6,954 nucleotides of DNA. Origin: Vicinamibacteria bacterium (GTDB lineage Bacteria > Acidobacteriota > Vicinamibacteria > Fen-336 > JAGNNV01). Below the pieces are notes generated by a model that worked only from the letters and a program-made list of their open reading frames with translations, did not search any database and was not told where the DNA came from. Below, in pieces: positions 1-6,954 of the stretch. The stretch's first letter is position 1; each line of letters begins with the position of its first letter. Location: NCBI GenBank assembly GCA_016650185.1, contig JAENWE010000411.1:1-6954 (forward strand). Direction: 5' to 3'. The position numbers and the translations under genes are program-made.

Positions 1-436
1 AACCCAGACACGCGGGCGTGACGATCACATCCGCGAGCGGGTAGGCAAGGCGCGCAAACAGAGGCACGGCGGCGGCATCGTCGTCGTTGACGACGATCGA
101 AACCGCTCCGCTCAGCCGACCCACTCGGGCCGCGTGAACGCTGGTTCCAATAATCGCCTCGGGCCGCTCCCGAAAAGCCAGCCGCAGCAGGCGCGCCTCC
201 CGGGTCATCAGTTCGATGATGGCCCCCAGACGTCCGCGCCGACGCTCTCCCAGCGTGCTGGCCCTGATGCCGAATCGCTCCAGGAGGCCCAGAGTCACGT
301 CCTTATTGCGAGCGAATACCTGGGACGAATACCCCTCACTCTTCAGACGCTCGATAACCGGCCGGAACAGGAGCGCCTGGACCGGGTGGTTGATGTCGAA
401 GAACAGGGAGCCCGAGGGCCGCCCCCTACCGCCCAT
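1..436 (-). CDS. DUF354 family protein (COG1817-like), N-terminal part, cut by the left edge
   Basis: The frame is open from an ATG at 436 to the window edge, giving about 145 residues and no stop, so the C-terminal part is missing. The codon before the ATG is TGA, so translation cannot begin earlier. GAGGTG lies 4 nt upstream as a Shine-Dalgarno sequence. The protein starts with a strand-turn motif FDINHPVQ (residues 13-20), followed by ARNKDVTL (42-49), a hydrophobic strand with acidic end VVNDDDAA (115-122) and YPLADVIVTPACLG (132-145). From memory this order matches DUF354 proteins, which resemble UDP-GlcNAc 2-epimerases and GT-B glycosyltransferases and often sit in surface-polysaccharide loci. 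No enzyme activity is established for the family as far as I know. The start overlaps the end of the asparagine synthase gene by 11 nt, so the two are probably translationally coupled. The family call is fairly secure; its role in glycan synthesis is inferred. Confidence 0.85.
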   Translation of the reverse strand, partial: MGGRGRPSGSLFFDINHPVQALLFRPVIERLKSEGYSSQVFARNKDVTLGLLERFGIRASTLGERRRGRLGAIIELMTREARLLRLAFRERPEAIIGTSVHAARVGRLSGAVSIVVNDDDAAAVPLFARLAYPLADVIVTPACLG

Positions 437-2276
437 TCACCACCTCGCAGAACCACAGTTCCAGACAGAGCAAGGCCCAGAGCCGATAGCCATGCACTTC
501 GCGGCCGGACGCGTGATCGGAGATCAGTCGCTCGACCTGAATGGGATCGAAAAGCCCGCGGTCGCGGGCGCGACGCGACAGGAGGGTTTCCCGGGCCATC
601 GGCTGCAGTTCACCCGCGAACCAATCATTGATCGGTATTCCGAACCCCATCTTGGGTCGATCGATGACCGAGGCCGGAAGGTATTTCCGGGCCAGAGTCT
701 TGAGGACAAGCTTCCCTTCGGTGCGGCCGGTCATGATGGTCTGGGGCAATCGCAGCGCCCATTCCACGAGTTCATGATCGAGAAGAGGAGAACGCCCTTC
801 CAGCGAATTCGCCATGGTGGCTATGTCGACCTTGGTCAGAATGTCCCCGGGCAGGTACGTCATAGCATCACTGTACTGAAGCAATCGGATGCCCAGCGGT
901 TCGCCGGACTCCCTCATGAATTCATACATCCAGTCAAATGAGTCTCTGGCGTTGACCTCGTTCCGCATCTCATCCGAATAGATGAAGCACTTCTGCTCCG
1001 GCGAGAAGTAGGACATCAGCCTCGCGTAGGCTTCTCGAGGATCGTGGCCGGCCCCGGCGAACGCGCGTCGAGCGCGGAGGGGCAGGACGCGCCAGTGAGA
1101 GAGCGCTCGCGCCACCGGAGCCAGCGGCATCAGGAACCTCGCCAGCTTGAAGTACTGAAGAGCGCGATAGCGGTCGTACCCGGCGAAGAACTCATCCCCG
1201 CCGTCGCCGTTCAAAGCGACGGTGACATGTTCGCGTGTGAGCTTGGCCAGATAGTAGGAGGGCAGGGCCGACGAGTCCGCGTAGGGCTCGCCGTAGTGCC
1301 GGACGAGTTTGGGCAGAACCTCCGCAGCGTTCGACTTCACCACGAACTCATGGTGGTCCGTCCCGTACCGCTCCGCCACCGCGCGAGCATGCGGGAGTTC
1401 ATTGAACCCGCTCTCCTCGAAGCCAATGGAAAACGTCTTCACCTGGGTGAACTCGGACATGAGGGCCACGATCAACGACGAGTCCACGCCGCCGGACAGA
1501 AAGGCGCCGAGAGGAACTTCACTCATCAGACGCTTCCTCACCGACTCTTTCAGTCGTCGTTCGGTTTCCGCCACCGCGTCGTCAAGGGAAAGATCGAGGC
1601 GGGGAGTGCAACTCGGCTGCCAGTAGCGTGTGGTTCTGGCGGCCCCACCTTCGAACACGAGGACATGGGCGGGCTCGAGTTTGCGAATGGCCTTGAACCC
1701 GGAGGAGGGCGTGGGGACGTACTGGTAGGTCAGGTAGTCGTGGATGGCCATACGGTCCACATCCCGCGAAACGCGCGGGTCGGCCAGTACCGCCGAGAAT
1801 TCGCTTCCAAAGGTCAGGCGACCGGCAGCCTCCGCGTAAAGGAGAGGCTTCTTGCCAAGACGGTCTCGCCCCAGGAGGAGCCGCTGTCGATCCTCGTCCC
1901 AGATCGCGAATGCGAACATGCCGGACAGATGCTTCGGCACATCGTCGCCCCATTGTTCGTAGCCATGCACGAGGGTCTCCACGTCCGAATGCGTTTTGAA
2001 GCGATGCCCCAACGACTCGAGTTCCCGCCGGAGATCGAGGTAGTTGTAGATCTCTCCGTTGGCCATGACATGAATCCGGCCGGTCTCGTTGGAGATGGGC
2101 TGACCACCCCCTGCCACATCGATGATCGACAATCGGCGAAAGGAAAATCCCGCTCGGCCGAAGACTTCGACCCGGCCATCATCGGGCCCGCGGTGGGCGA
2201 TGCGCTGACCCATCCGTTCCAGAAGCTCACGCGATGGCGACCCCTCCGCTTCGACAACCCCCGAAATTCCGCACAT
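426..2276 (-). CDS. asnB: Asparagine synthase (glutamine-hydrolysing), AsnB type
   Basis: A cytosolic amidotransferase of 616 aa, complete. The family releases ammonia from glutamine and uses ATP to amidate aspartate through an aspartyl-AMP intermediate. The start is fixed by MCGISG: Cys2 becomes the N-terminal nucleophile once Met is removed. Residues 1 to about 190 form the glutaminase domain, with R48, NGE at 73-75 and D98 at the usual glutamine-binding positions. The synthase domain has the pyrophosphate loop SGGVDSS (261-267), GDGGDEFFAGY (357-367), a conserved block from YLPGD to SPLLDHELVEWA (474-507) and RPKMGFGIPI (540-549). All key residues are present, so it should be active. No good Shine-Dalgarno sequence precedes the ATG. 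The length, and the neighbouring DUF354 gene, fit the AsnB-like enzymes of exopolysaccharide loci, some of which may amidate a sugar acid or other glycan part instead of free aspartate. The sequence alone does not decide the acceptor. Confidence 0.95.
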   Translation of the reverse strand: MCGISGVVEAEGSPSRELLERMGQRIAHRGPDDGRVEVFGRAGFSFRRLSIIDVAGGGQPISNETGRIHVMANGEIYNYLDLRRELESLGHRFKTHSDVETLVHGYEQWGDDVPKHLSGMFAFAIWDEDRQRLLLGRDRLGKKPLLYAEAAGRLTFGSEFSAVLADPRVSRDVDRMAIHDYLTYQYVPTPSSGFKAIRKLEPAHVLVFEGGAARTTRYWQPSCTPRLDLSLDDAVAETERRLKESVRKRLMSEVPLGAFLSGGVDSSLIVALMSEFTQVKTFSIGFEESGFNELPHARAVAERYGTDHHEFVVKSNAAEVLPKLVRHYGEPYADSSALPSYYLAKLTREHVTVALNGDGGDEFFAGYDRYRALQYFKLARFLMPLAPVARALSHWRVLPLRARRAFAGAGHDPREAYARLMSYFSPEQKCFIYSDEMRNEVNARDSFDWMYEFMRESGEPLGIRLLQYSDAMTYLPGDILTKVDIATMANSLEGRSPLLDHELVEWALRLPQTIMTGRTEGKLVLKTLARKYLPASVIDRPKMGFGIPINDWFAGELQPMARETLLSRRARDRGLFDPIQVERLISDHASGREVHGYRLWALLCLELWFCEVVNGR

Positions 2277-2373
2277 GGAAGGGCAAGGTTATAGGTTCCC
2301 TCGGCGCTCCGGTGATCCGGGCATTTCTCCGCGGCCGCGCCGGCCAGGGAGCCAAGCAATCGGCCGGGCGTCG
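2277..2373 (-). other. 97-bp intergenic gap with weak hairpin and -10-like element
   Basis: This is the only sizeable non-coding stretch. Reading on the minus strand, just after the YIP1 stop there is an imperfect hairpin (2370 to 2338): CGCCCGGCC pairs with GGCCGGCG with one bulged C across a 16-nt loop. No T-run follows, so it is not a convincing Rho-independent terminator. Closer to the next gene, TATAAC (2293-2288) resembles a -10 box; the sequence 17 nt further up, ATCACC, matches TTGACA at only three of six positions. If it were used, transcription would start only about 5 nt before the asnB ATG. A break in transcription between the exporter genes and asnB is possible but not shown. Confidence 0.3.
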
Positions 2374-3120
2374 CTACCCGAACATGAGCGCGAATCCAAC
2401 CTTGATCATCACCACGATCGCCCAGGGGATGCCGATCCCCCAAAGGCCGCTGCTGAGTCCTCGTCTGCCCGCGACCGCGAAGCCGGTGGCCAGCAGAAAG
2501 ACCACCCACAAAGAGAAAAGGTCGAAGCTGCCGAGCAGGCTCCAAAGCCAGCGGGGCAGGTCGCTTTGCTGAAAGAAGATCGTCGGGTTGGCCTGGATCA
2601 CCGAATTGGGGTCGATGTTCCAATCCTCCTTGAGCCAGAACACCGAAAGCATGATCGGCGTCTGAACGAGTCCAACGGCCGCGAATGTCCAGACCACGGC
2701 GGCGAGCGATTGAAGGAACGAAACCTCGGCGGCCAGGAAAAACCGGAAAATGAACATCAGGATTCCCGCCACCACCAGATCCAAGACCGCGGGGGCTATG
2801 AACGGGGCGACCCGTCCCCAGCTCATCATGAACTTTGCTTGACCGTCGATCATGGCCTTCACTTGCTCGGCCGGCATCTGCTGGATCCGCGGGTTTTGCT
2901 CCATTTGCTGGCGCATGAACTCCCGGGCATCCACCTTCTGCAGCCAGATGCTCGTGAACAGGACGCCCAATCCGATCTGGAGGACGAGCGCCATCAGGAT
3001 TCGCGGCCTGGTGAAGATTTTTGCGAATGTCTCCGCGGGCTCGAAGTAGAGGTTGAACAGGTTTCCGAAGAACGAACCCGAATCGGGAGGGGGAGCGGCA
3101 GGGTCGAGAGTTTCAGTCAT
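2374..3120 (-). CDS. YIP1-family integral membrane protein
   Basis: 248 aa. The reading frame stays open far upstream into the permease gene, but the ATG at 3120 is preferred: it has a strong AGGAG about 8 nt before it, lies 23 nt after the permease B stop, and begins a plausible protein. A polar, proline-rich N-terminus (1-16) is followed by FFGNLFNLYFEPAETFAKI (17-35), typical of the cytoplasmic entry to a Yip1 domain. About five hydrophobic helices follow (roughly 41-60, 105-130, 133-161, 193-215, 222-246). Between helices 1 and 2 is a Gln/Met-rich hydrophilic segment (61-100) with QQMEQNPRIQQMPAEQ. No catalytic motif is visible. Bacterial YIP1 proteins have no settled function. Its place at the end of the exporter operon suggests an accessory role in that complex or in envelope handling, which is inference. 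Family confidence is moderate to good. Confidence 0.8.
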   Translation of the reverse strand: MTETLDPAAPPPDSGSFFGNLFNLYFEPAETFAKIFTRPRILMALVLQIGLGVLFTSIWLQKVDAREFMRQQMEQNPRIQQMPAEQVKAMIDGQAKFMMSWGRVAPFIAPAVLDLVVAGILMFIFRFFLAAEVSFLQSLAAVVWTFAAVGLVQTPIMLSVFWLKEDWNIDPNSVIQANPTIFFQQSDLPRWLWSLLGSFDLFSLWVVFLLATGFAVAGRRGLSSGLWGIGIPWAIVVMIKVGFALMFG

Positions 3121-3139
3121 GGGGGTTTCTCCTCCCCCC
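3121..3139 (-). promoter_or_regulatory. Hairpin holding the YIP1 Shine-Dalgarno sequence
   Basis: On the minus strand a run of six G (3139-3134) is followed by AGGAGAAA (3133-3126) and then five C (3125-3121), directly before the ATG at 3120. The G and C runs can form five G-C pairs with the ribosome-binding AGGAG in the 8-nt loop. The stem abuts the start codon. It might limit initiation unless ribosomes finishing permease B, 23 nt upstream, open it. The bases are plain to see; the regulatory effect is inferred. Confidence 0.45.
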
Positions 3140-3143
3140 GAAT

Positions 3144-4397
3144 TTACTCGTACCGGAGGGCGTCGATGGGGTCGAGTCGTGCCGCCTTCGCCGCCGGCCA
3201 TATGCCAAAGAACAATCCGACGGCCAGGGACGACATGAAGGCGGCGGCCACCCAGCGAGGCTGGAAGGCGGCCGGGAAGGGCGAAATCGCGTTCACCACG
3301 GCGGCGAAACCGCCTCCGATGATGATCCCGAGCAGGCCTCCGACCCCGGTCAGAGTCATGGCCTCGGTGAGGAACTGGAAGAGGATGTCGCGCCGTTTGG
3401 CCCCCAGCGCCTTTCGAATGCCGATCTCTCTGGTTCGCTCGGTCACGGAAACCAGCATGATGTTCATGACCCCGACCCCGCCCACCACGAGGCCAATGGA
3501 GGAAATCGCGATCATGACCAGATAGATGCCCCCCGTGACCTGGTTGTAGAGGTCGGTGATGGCATCCTGAGTGAAGACGGCGAAGTTGTCCTTGGAGAAG
3601 AAACGGAGCCGCCGCTTTCGACGCAGAAGTTCGCGGATCTGTTCCTCGGCCTGGGCCAGACGATCCGGTGACACGGCCTTGACGTCGGCCGCGTAGCCCT
3701 GGAGTCCCATGAAGTTGGCGGAGGGCAGGCTCTTGATCGGGACGAAGACGAAGTTGTCGCGGCTGATGAAGAGAAACTTCCCCTGTCGCTCGGTGACGCC
3801 AATAACCCGGAACTTCCTGCCGTCGATGGACAGCTCTTTGTCGAGAGGGTCCACTCCGGGAAAGACCACGTCCACTATGTCGGGCCCGATCACGCACACC
3901 GCGGCCGCGCGAGAGGTTTCGCTCTCGTTGAAGAATCGGCCCCGGTTGACGAATACGTCATGCACGCCCTCATAGTCCGGCGTGGTCCCGAACACCTGGG
4001 CCGCGTTGATCCGGAACTCCTTGTACTTGATGAGATCGGCGCGAACGAATTCGAGCGGGCTGATCTGGTCCACGTACGGCAGCTCCCGGATGGCCTTGAC
4101 CTCCTCGTCGCTTAGGAGCTTCCGCCGCCGCCGTTCTTCGGAGGACACGTTCTCGCCCGGTTGGAAAGGCCGCACGAGCAGGAAGGACGAGCCAAGCTTG
4201 TCGAGTTGCGACGAGAGGGACTTGTTCAGGCCCGCGATAATCGAAGACACCACCGAAACGGTCATGATGCCCATGACCACCCCCAGAATGGTGAGGGACG
4301 CGCGCATCTTGTAGGCCGCGAGCGAGGAGAGGCCCATCTTGATGGCCTCCCAGAATCCCACCAGCGCCACGCGCGCCGAGCCGCCAGCAAGGGCCAT
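3144..4397 (-). CDS. MacB-like ABC transporter permease B
   Basis: 417 aa, inner-membrane permease of the MacB/FtsX exporter class. The first helix lies at about 33-55 after a short cytoplasmic segment with KMRASLTILGVVMG (30-43). A large periplasmic core domain (about 56-285) follows, then three helices at about 291-313, 346-370 and 382-402. The cytoplasmic loop after the second helix carries MNIMLVSVTERTREIGIRKA (311-330) and LGAKRRDI (331-338), the typical coupling segment facing the ATPase, and the protein ends in the usual PAAKAARLDPIDALRYE (401-417). The periplasmic domain is rich in basic and acidic clusters (EERRRRK at 87-93, RRKRRLR at 259-265). The ATG at 4397 lies 2 nt after the stop of permease A, with GAGGAG about 10 nt upstream, so both are surely co-translated. 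It lacks the CxxC pair seen in permease A. Substrate is unknown; lipoproteins, peptides, antibiotics or lipids are all exported by relatives. Confidence 0.93.
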   Translation of the reverse strand: MALAGGSARVALVGFWEAIKMGLSSLAAYKMRASLTILGVVMGIMTVSVVSSIIAGLNKSLSSQLDKLGSSFLLVRPFQPGENVSSEERRRRKLLSDEEVKAIRELPYVDQISPLEFVRADLIKYKEFRINAAQVFGTTPDYEGVHDVFVNRGRFFNESETSRAAAVCVIGPDIVDVVFPGVDPLDKELSIDGRKFRVIGVTERQGKFLFISRDNFVFVPIKSLPSANFMGLQGYAADVKAVSPDRLAQAEEQIRELLRRKRRLRFFSKDNFAVFTQDAITDLYNQVTGGIYLVMIAISSIGLVVGGVGVMNIMLVSVTERTREIGIRKALGAKRRDILFQFLTEAMTLTGVGGLLGIIIGGGFAAVVNAISPFPAAFQPRWVAAAFMSSLAVGLFFGIWPAAKAARLDPIDALRYE

Positions 4398-4399
4398 GT

Positions 4400-5641
4400 C
4401 TATTCGCTCCTCAAGGCGACCACGGGGTCGAGGGCGGCGGCGCGGGAGGCGGGATAGATGCCCGCCACCAGACCCACCACGGTCGAGGACAAAACCGCGA
4501 CCACGACCGCCCAGAGCTGAACCGGTGCGGTGAATTCGTCGCCCACGATCCCCGTCATCAGTCTGCCGACCGCGAACGAGAAGAGAGCGGCGGCCAGGAC
4601 CCCCAGGATGCCGCCCATCCCGGTGAGGAGAACCGACTCCACCACAAACTGTCTTTGAATGTCGCGACGCCTCGCTCCCAGGGCCTTACGCACCCCGATC
4701 TCCTTGACGCGTTCGGTGACGGAGACCAGCATGATGTTCATCACCACCACCCCCCCGACCAGCAGGCTGATGAGAGTGACCACGATGGTGACCACATAGA
4801 TCCCCTGAGTGGCGCTGTTCCACAACTCCATGACGCTTTCGCCGGTTTCGATGCTGAAGTCGTCGGGATCGTCGTAGGCCAGGTGGCGACGGTTCCGAAG
4901 AACCAGTCTCGCCTGATCCTGGGCCTTCTCAAATACGTCCATGGACTGGGCCTCGGCCTGAATGGTGACCGACCGACGCGAGCCGAAGACCTTCCGAAAC
5001 GCGGTGATGGGCGTCCAGACGAAGTTGTCCTGACTCTGGCCGAAGACTTTGCCCTTGCGCTCTCCCACCCCCACGATACGGAGGCGGTTTCCGTCGATGA
5101 TGATTTCCTTCCCGATCGGCTCGGCGTTCGCGAAGAAAGCGTCCATCAGGTCGGCGCCGATGACCGCGACCGGCCGGGCCGAATCGATGTCGTCGTCAAT
5201 CAGGTGCCGCCCCACGATGAGGTCGCGAACCGATCCGATGCGGCTGAAGTTCTCGGTCACGCCCATGACCTGAACGCTCTCCTGCTTTATCGATCCGTGC
5301 TTCACCGTCCGGTTGGTGGCCTGAATGCCTCCGACCTCCGCGCAAAGGGTGCAGGCCTGTTTGACCAGTTCGACATCACGCAGGACCAGGTCCTTTCGTT
5401 TGTTGAACTCACGGAACTGGTCGAACCCAACGATGATGTCCGGAAACTTCTGGACCGTGAAGCTTTTGGTGCCCAGGGCCAGGACCTTGTCCGCCATGTA
5501 GCGGTCCAGACCATCGGTGATGGCGACCACCGCGATGACGGAGGCGATTCCGATCACCACCCCCAGGATGGTGAGGAGGGACCTCAGCTTGTTGGCCTTG
5601 ACCGAAGCCATGGCAATCGCGATTGCTTCATGAAAGGGCAT
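4400..5641 (-). CDS. MacB-like ABC transporter permease A
   Basis: 413 aa, partner of permease B. The frame is open up to 5764, but the earlier start would lie inside the ATPase gene and add 41 residues unlike the family; the ATG at 5641 begins MPFHEAIAIAMASVKANKLR, the usual start for this family. It sits 16 nt after the ATPase stop, without a clear Shine-Dalgarno sequence, so coupling to upstream translation is likely. Helix 1 is at about 20-42, the periplasmic core at about 43-278, and helices 2-4 at about 281-303, 338-360 and 375-398. The coupling loop carries MNIMLVSVTERVKEIGVRKA (301-320) and LGARRRDI (321-328); the end is GIYPASRAAALDPVVALRSE (394-413). C97 and C100 form a CxxC in the predicted periplasmic part. 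It probably forms a heterodimer with permease B that works with the ATPase dimer and the periplasmic adaptor. Substrate unknown. Confidence 0.93.
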   Translation of the reverse strand: MPFHEAIAIAMASVKANKLRSLLTILGVVIGIASVIAVVAITDGLDRYMADKVLALGTKSFTVQKFPDIIVGFDQFREFNKRKDLVLRDVELVKQACTLCAEVGGIQATNRTVKHGSIKQESVQVMGVTENFSRIGSVRDLIVGRHLIDDDIDSARPVAVIGADLMDAFFANAEPIGKEIIIDGNRLRIVGVGERKGKVFGQSQDNFVWTPITAFRKVFGSRRSVTIQAEAQSMDVFEKAQDQARLVLRNRRHLAYDDPDDFSIETGESVMELWNSATQGIYVVTIVVTLISLLVGGVVVMNIMLVSVTERVKEIGVRKALGARRRDIQRQFVVESVLLTGMGGILGVLAAALFSFAVGRLMTGIVGDEFTAPVQLWAVVVAVLSSTVVGLVAGIYPASRAAALDPVVALRSE

Positions 5642-5657
5642 CAGCGCGCTCGTGCGA

Positions 5658-6382
<725 letters not shown>

Positions 6383-6386
<4 letters not shown>

Positions 6387-6954
6387 TTGACTGCCTTGTT
6401 CTTGGACTGATCCTCGATTTTGAGCTGAGCCTGGTTCCGCAGAGTTCTCAGGGTTCGATACGAACCGATGATGATCTCTTGGCCGTCCTTGATGCCGTCC
6501 GTGATCTCGATGTCGGACTCGCCGATGATGCCGGTTTTGACCTGCGTGAAGACGGCCTTGCCGTCGGTGACGACGAAGACGCCCTCCTTCTCTTCGAGTT
6601 TGGCGGTGCGGGCGGGCGTGTTGCTCGCTTCCCCCGGAGCTGATTGACCGATGGCCGGATCGACCACGGCCCCGTCCTTGTCAAGCTGACGAACCACCAC
6701 GGCCTGGATCGGCGCGGCTACCACGCCTTCCCGGCGGGCGGTGATGACGTCCGCGGTGGCGTTCAGGCCCGGGCGCAGCGACACCGGCGGATCCTTCAAG
6801 GTGACGGTGACCTTGAAATCCTTGGCCTGGTTCGAGTTGTTCACATTGGAGCCCGCATTGGCGGCGGCGCCGCGCGGAACCGCGGAGGAACCGATTTCGG
6901 TCACCTCGCCTTTGATGATGGTGCCTTCGTAGGCGTCCACCCGCACTTCGGCGG
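6383..6954 (-). CDS. HlyD/MacA-type periplasmic adaptor subunit, C-terminal part, cut by the right edge
   Basis: About 190 C-terminal residues are visible; the N-terminal anchor or signal, hairpin and lipoyl domain lie beyond the window. The piece begins AEVRVDAYEGTIIKGEVTEI, the beta-barrel strand pattern of HlyD-family adaptors, with a polar Asn/Ser/Ala insert (GSNVNNSNQ). Next come FKVTVTLKDPPVSLRPGLNA and TADVITARREGVVAAPIQAVV, the typical return strand and the start of the membrane-proximal domain. A flexible Pro/Ala/Glu linker is followed by EGVFVVTDGKAVFTQVKTGI and DGIKDGQEIIIGSYRTLRTL, again typical of the membrane-proximal domain, and a Lys-rich end. Adaptors of this class bridge inner-membrane MacB-like permeases to a TolC-type outer-membrane channel. 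Its stop TGA overlaps the ATPase GTG start, showing that both belong to one operon. It is most like MacA or the adaptors of acidobacterial exporters. Family call secure; substrate unknown. Confidence 0.93.

Noticed and set aside
1044..2294. A 416-codon open frame on the plus strand across asnB
   Set aside because: It runs antisense to a gene with all catalytic motifs of asparagine synthase. Its translation has no recognisable domain and is rich in Arg, Gly, His and Pro, as expected from the complement of a GC-rich gene.
2338..2370. Rho-independent terminator after the YIP1 gene
   Set aside because: The stem is imperfect with a bulge and a 16-nt loop, and no T-run follows on the minus strand.
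2275..3525. A 416-codon open frame on the plus strand across YIP1 and permease B
   Set aside because: It spans two minus-strand genes and the gap between them, and its translation is low-complexity and strongly charged (Arg, Glu, His, Asp). It is best explained as a shadow.
3121..3897. Upstream extension of the YIP1 frame to give a 507-aa protein
   Set aside because: The extra 259 residues lie in another frame of permease B and are Arg/Gly/His-rich. The ATG at 3120 has a strong Shine-Dalgarno sequence and starts the recognisable protein.
3451..4741. Direct repeat (17 nt at 3451-3467 and 4725-4741) as a mobile-element or recombination site
   Set aside because: Both copies encode the same conserved coupling-loop residues in the paralogous permeases, so shared protein ancestry explains them.

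Overview
This 6,954-base window is GC-rich and almost wholly coding. All seven genes lie on the minus strand, so the biological order runs from the right edge to the left. The long open frames on the plus strand are read as antisense shadows of these genes. No rRNA, tRNA, CRISPR array, insertion sequence or phage gene was seen. The style of the transporter proteins (adaptor, separate ATPase, two MacB-like permeases, then a YIP1-type membrane protein) resembles Acidobacteriota and similar GC-rich, Gram-negative environmental bacteria. That placement comes from remembered protein style, not a search. A periplasmic adaptor does imply a two-membrane cell.

Right part (6954 to 3144): a tripartite ABC export module. 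The C-terminal part of an HlyD/MacA-type periplasmic adaptor overlaps by 4 nt a LolD/MacB-type ATPase that starts with GTG. After 16 nt comes permease A (413 aa), and 2 nt later permease B (417 aa). Both permeases have the MacB layout: one N-terminal helix, a large periplasmic domain, and three C-terminal helices. Unlike E. coli MacB, ATPase and permease are separate proteins and there are two different permeases, so the likely complex is adaptor + ATPase dimer + permease A/B heterodimer. No outer-membrane TolC-like gene is in view.

Middle (3120 to 2374): a 248-aa YIP1-family integral membrane protein begins 23 nt after permease B. It looks like the last gene of the export operon. Its Shine-Dalgarno sequence sits in the loop of a short G/C hairpin that touches the start codon. 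A 97-bp gap follows, the only non-coding stretch of any size.

Left part (2276 to 1): a glutamine-dependent asparagine synthase of the AsnB type (616 aa) overlaps by 11 nt the start of a DUF354 gene (COG1817-like, probably glycosyltransferase/epimerase fold) cut by the left edge. Such pairs are often found in surface-polysaccharide loci, so this may be the start of a glycan locus beside the exporter. Whether exporter and glycan genes cooperate cannot be told from this window.

Overall the content is ordinary and well formed: no broken genes, no foreign-looking insert, and no clear novel system. The points most worth a second look are the YIP1 protein attached to the exporter operon, the hairpin over its start, the CxxC pair found in only one of the two permeases, and the AsnB/DUF354 pair.
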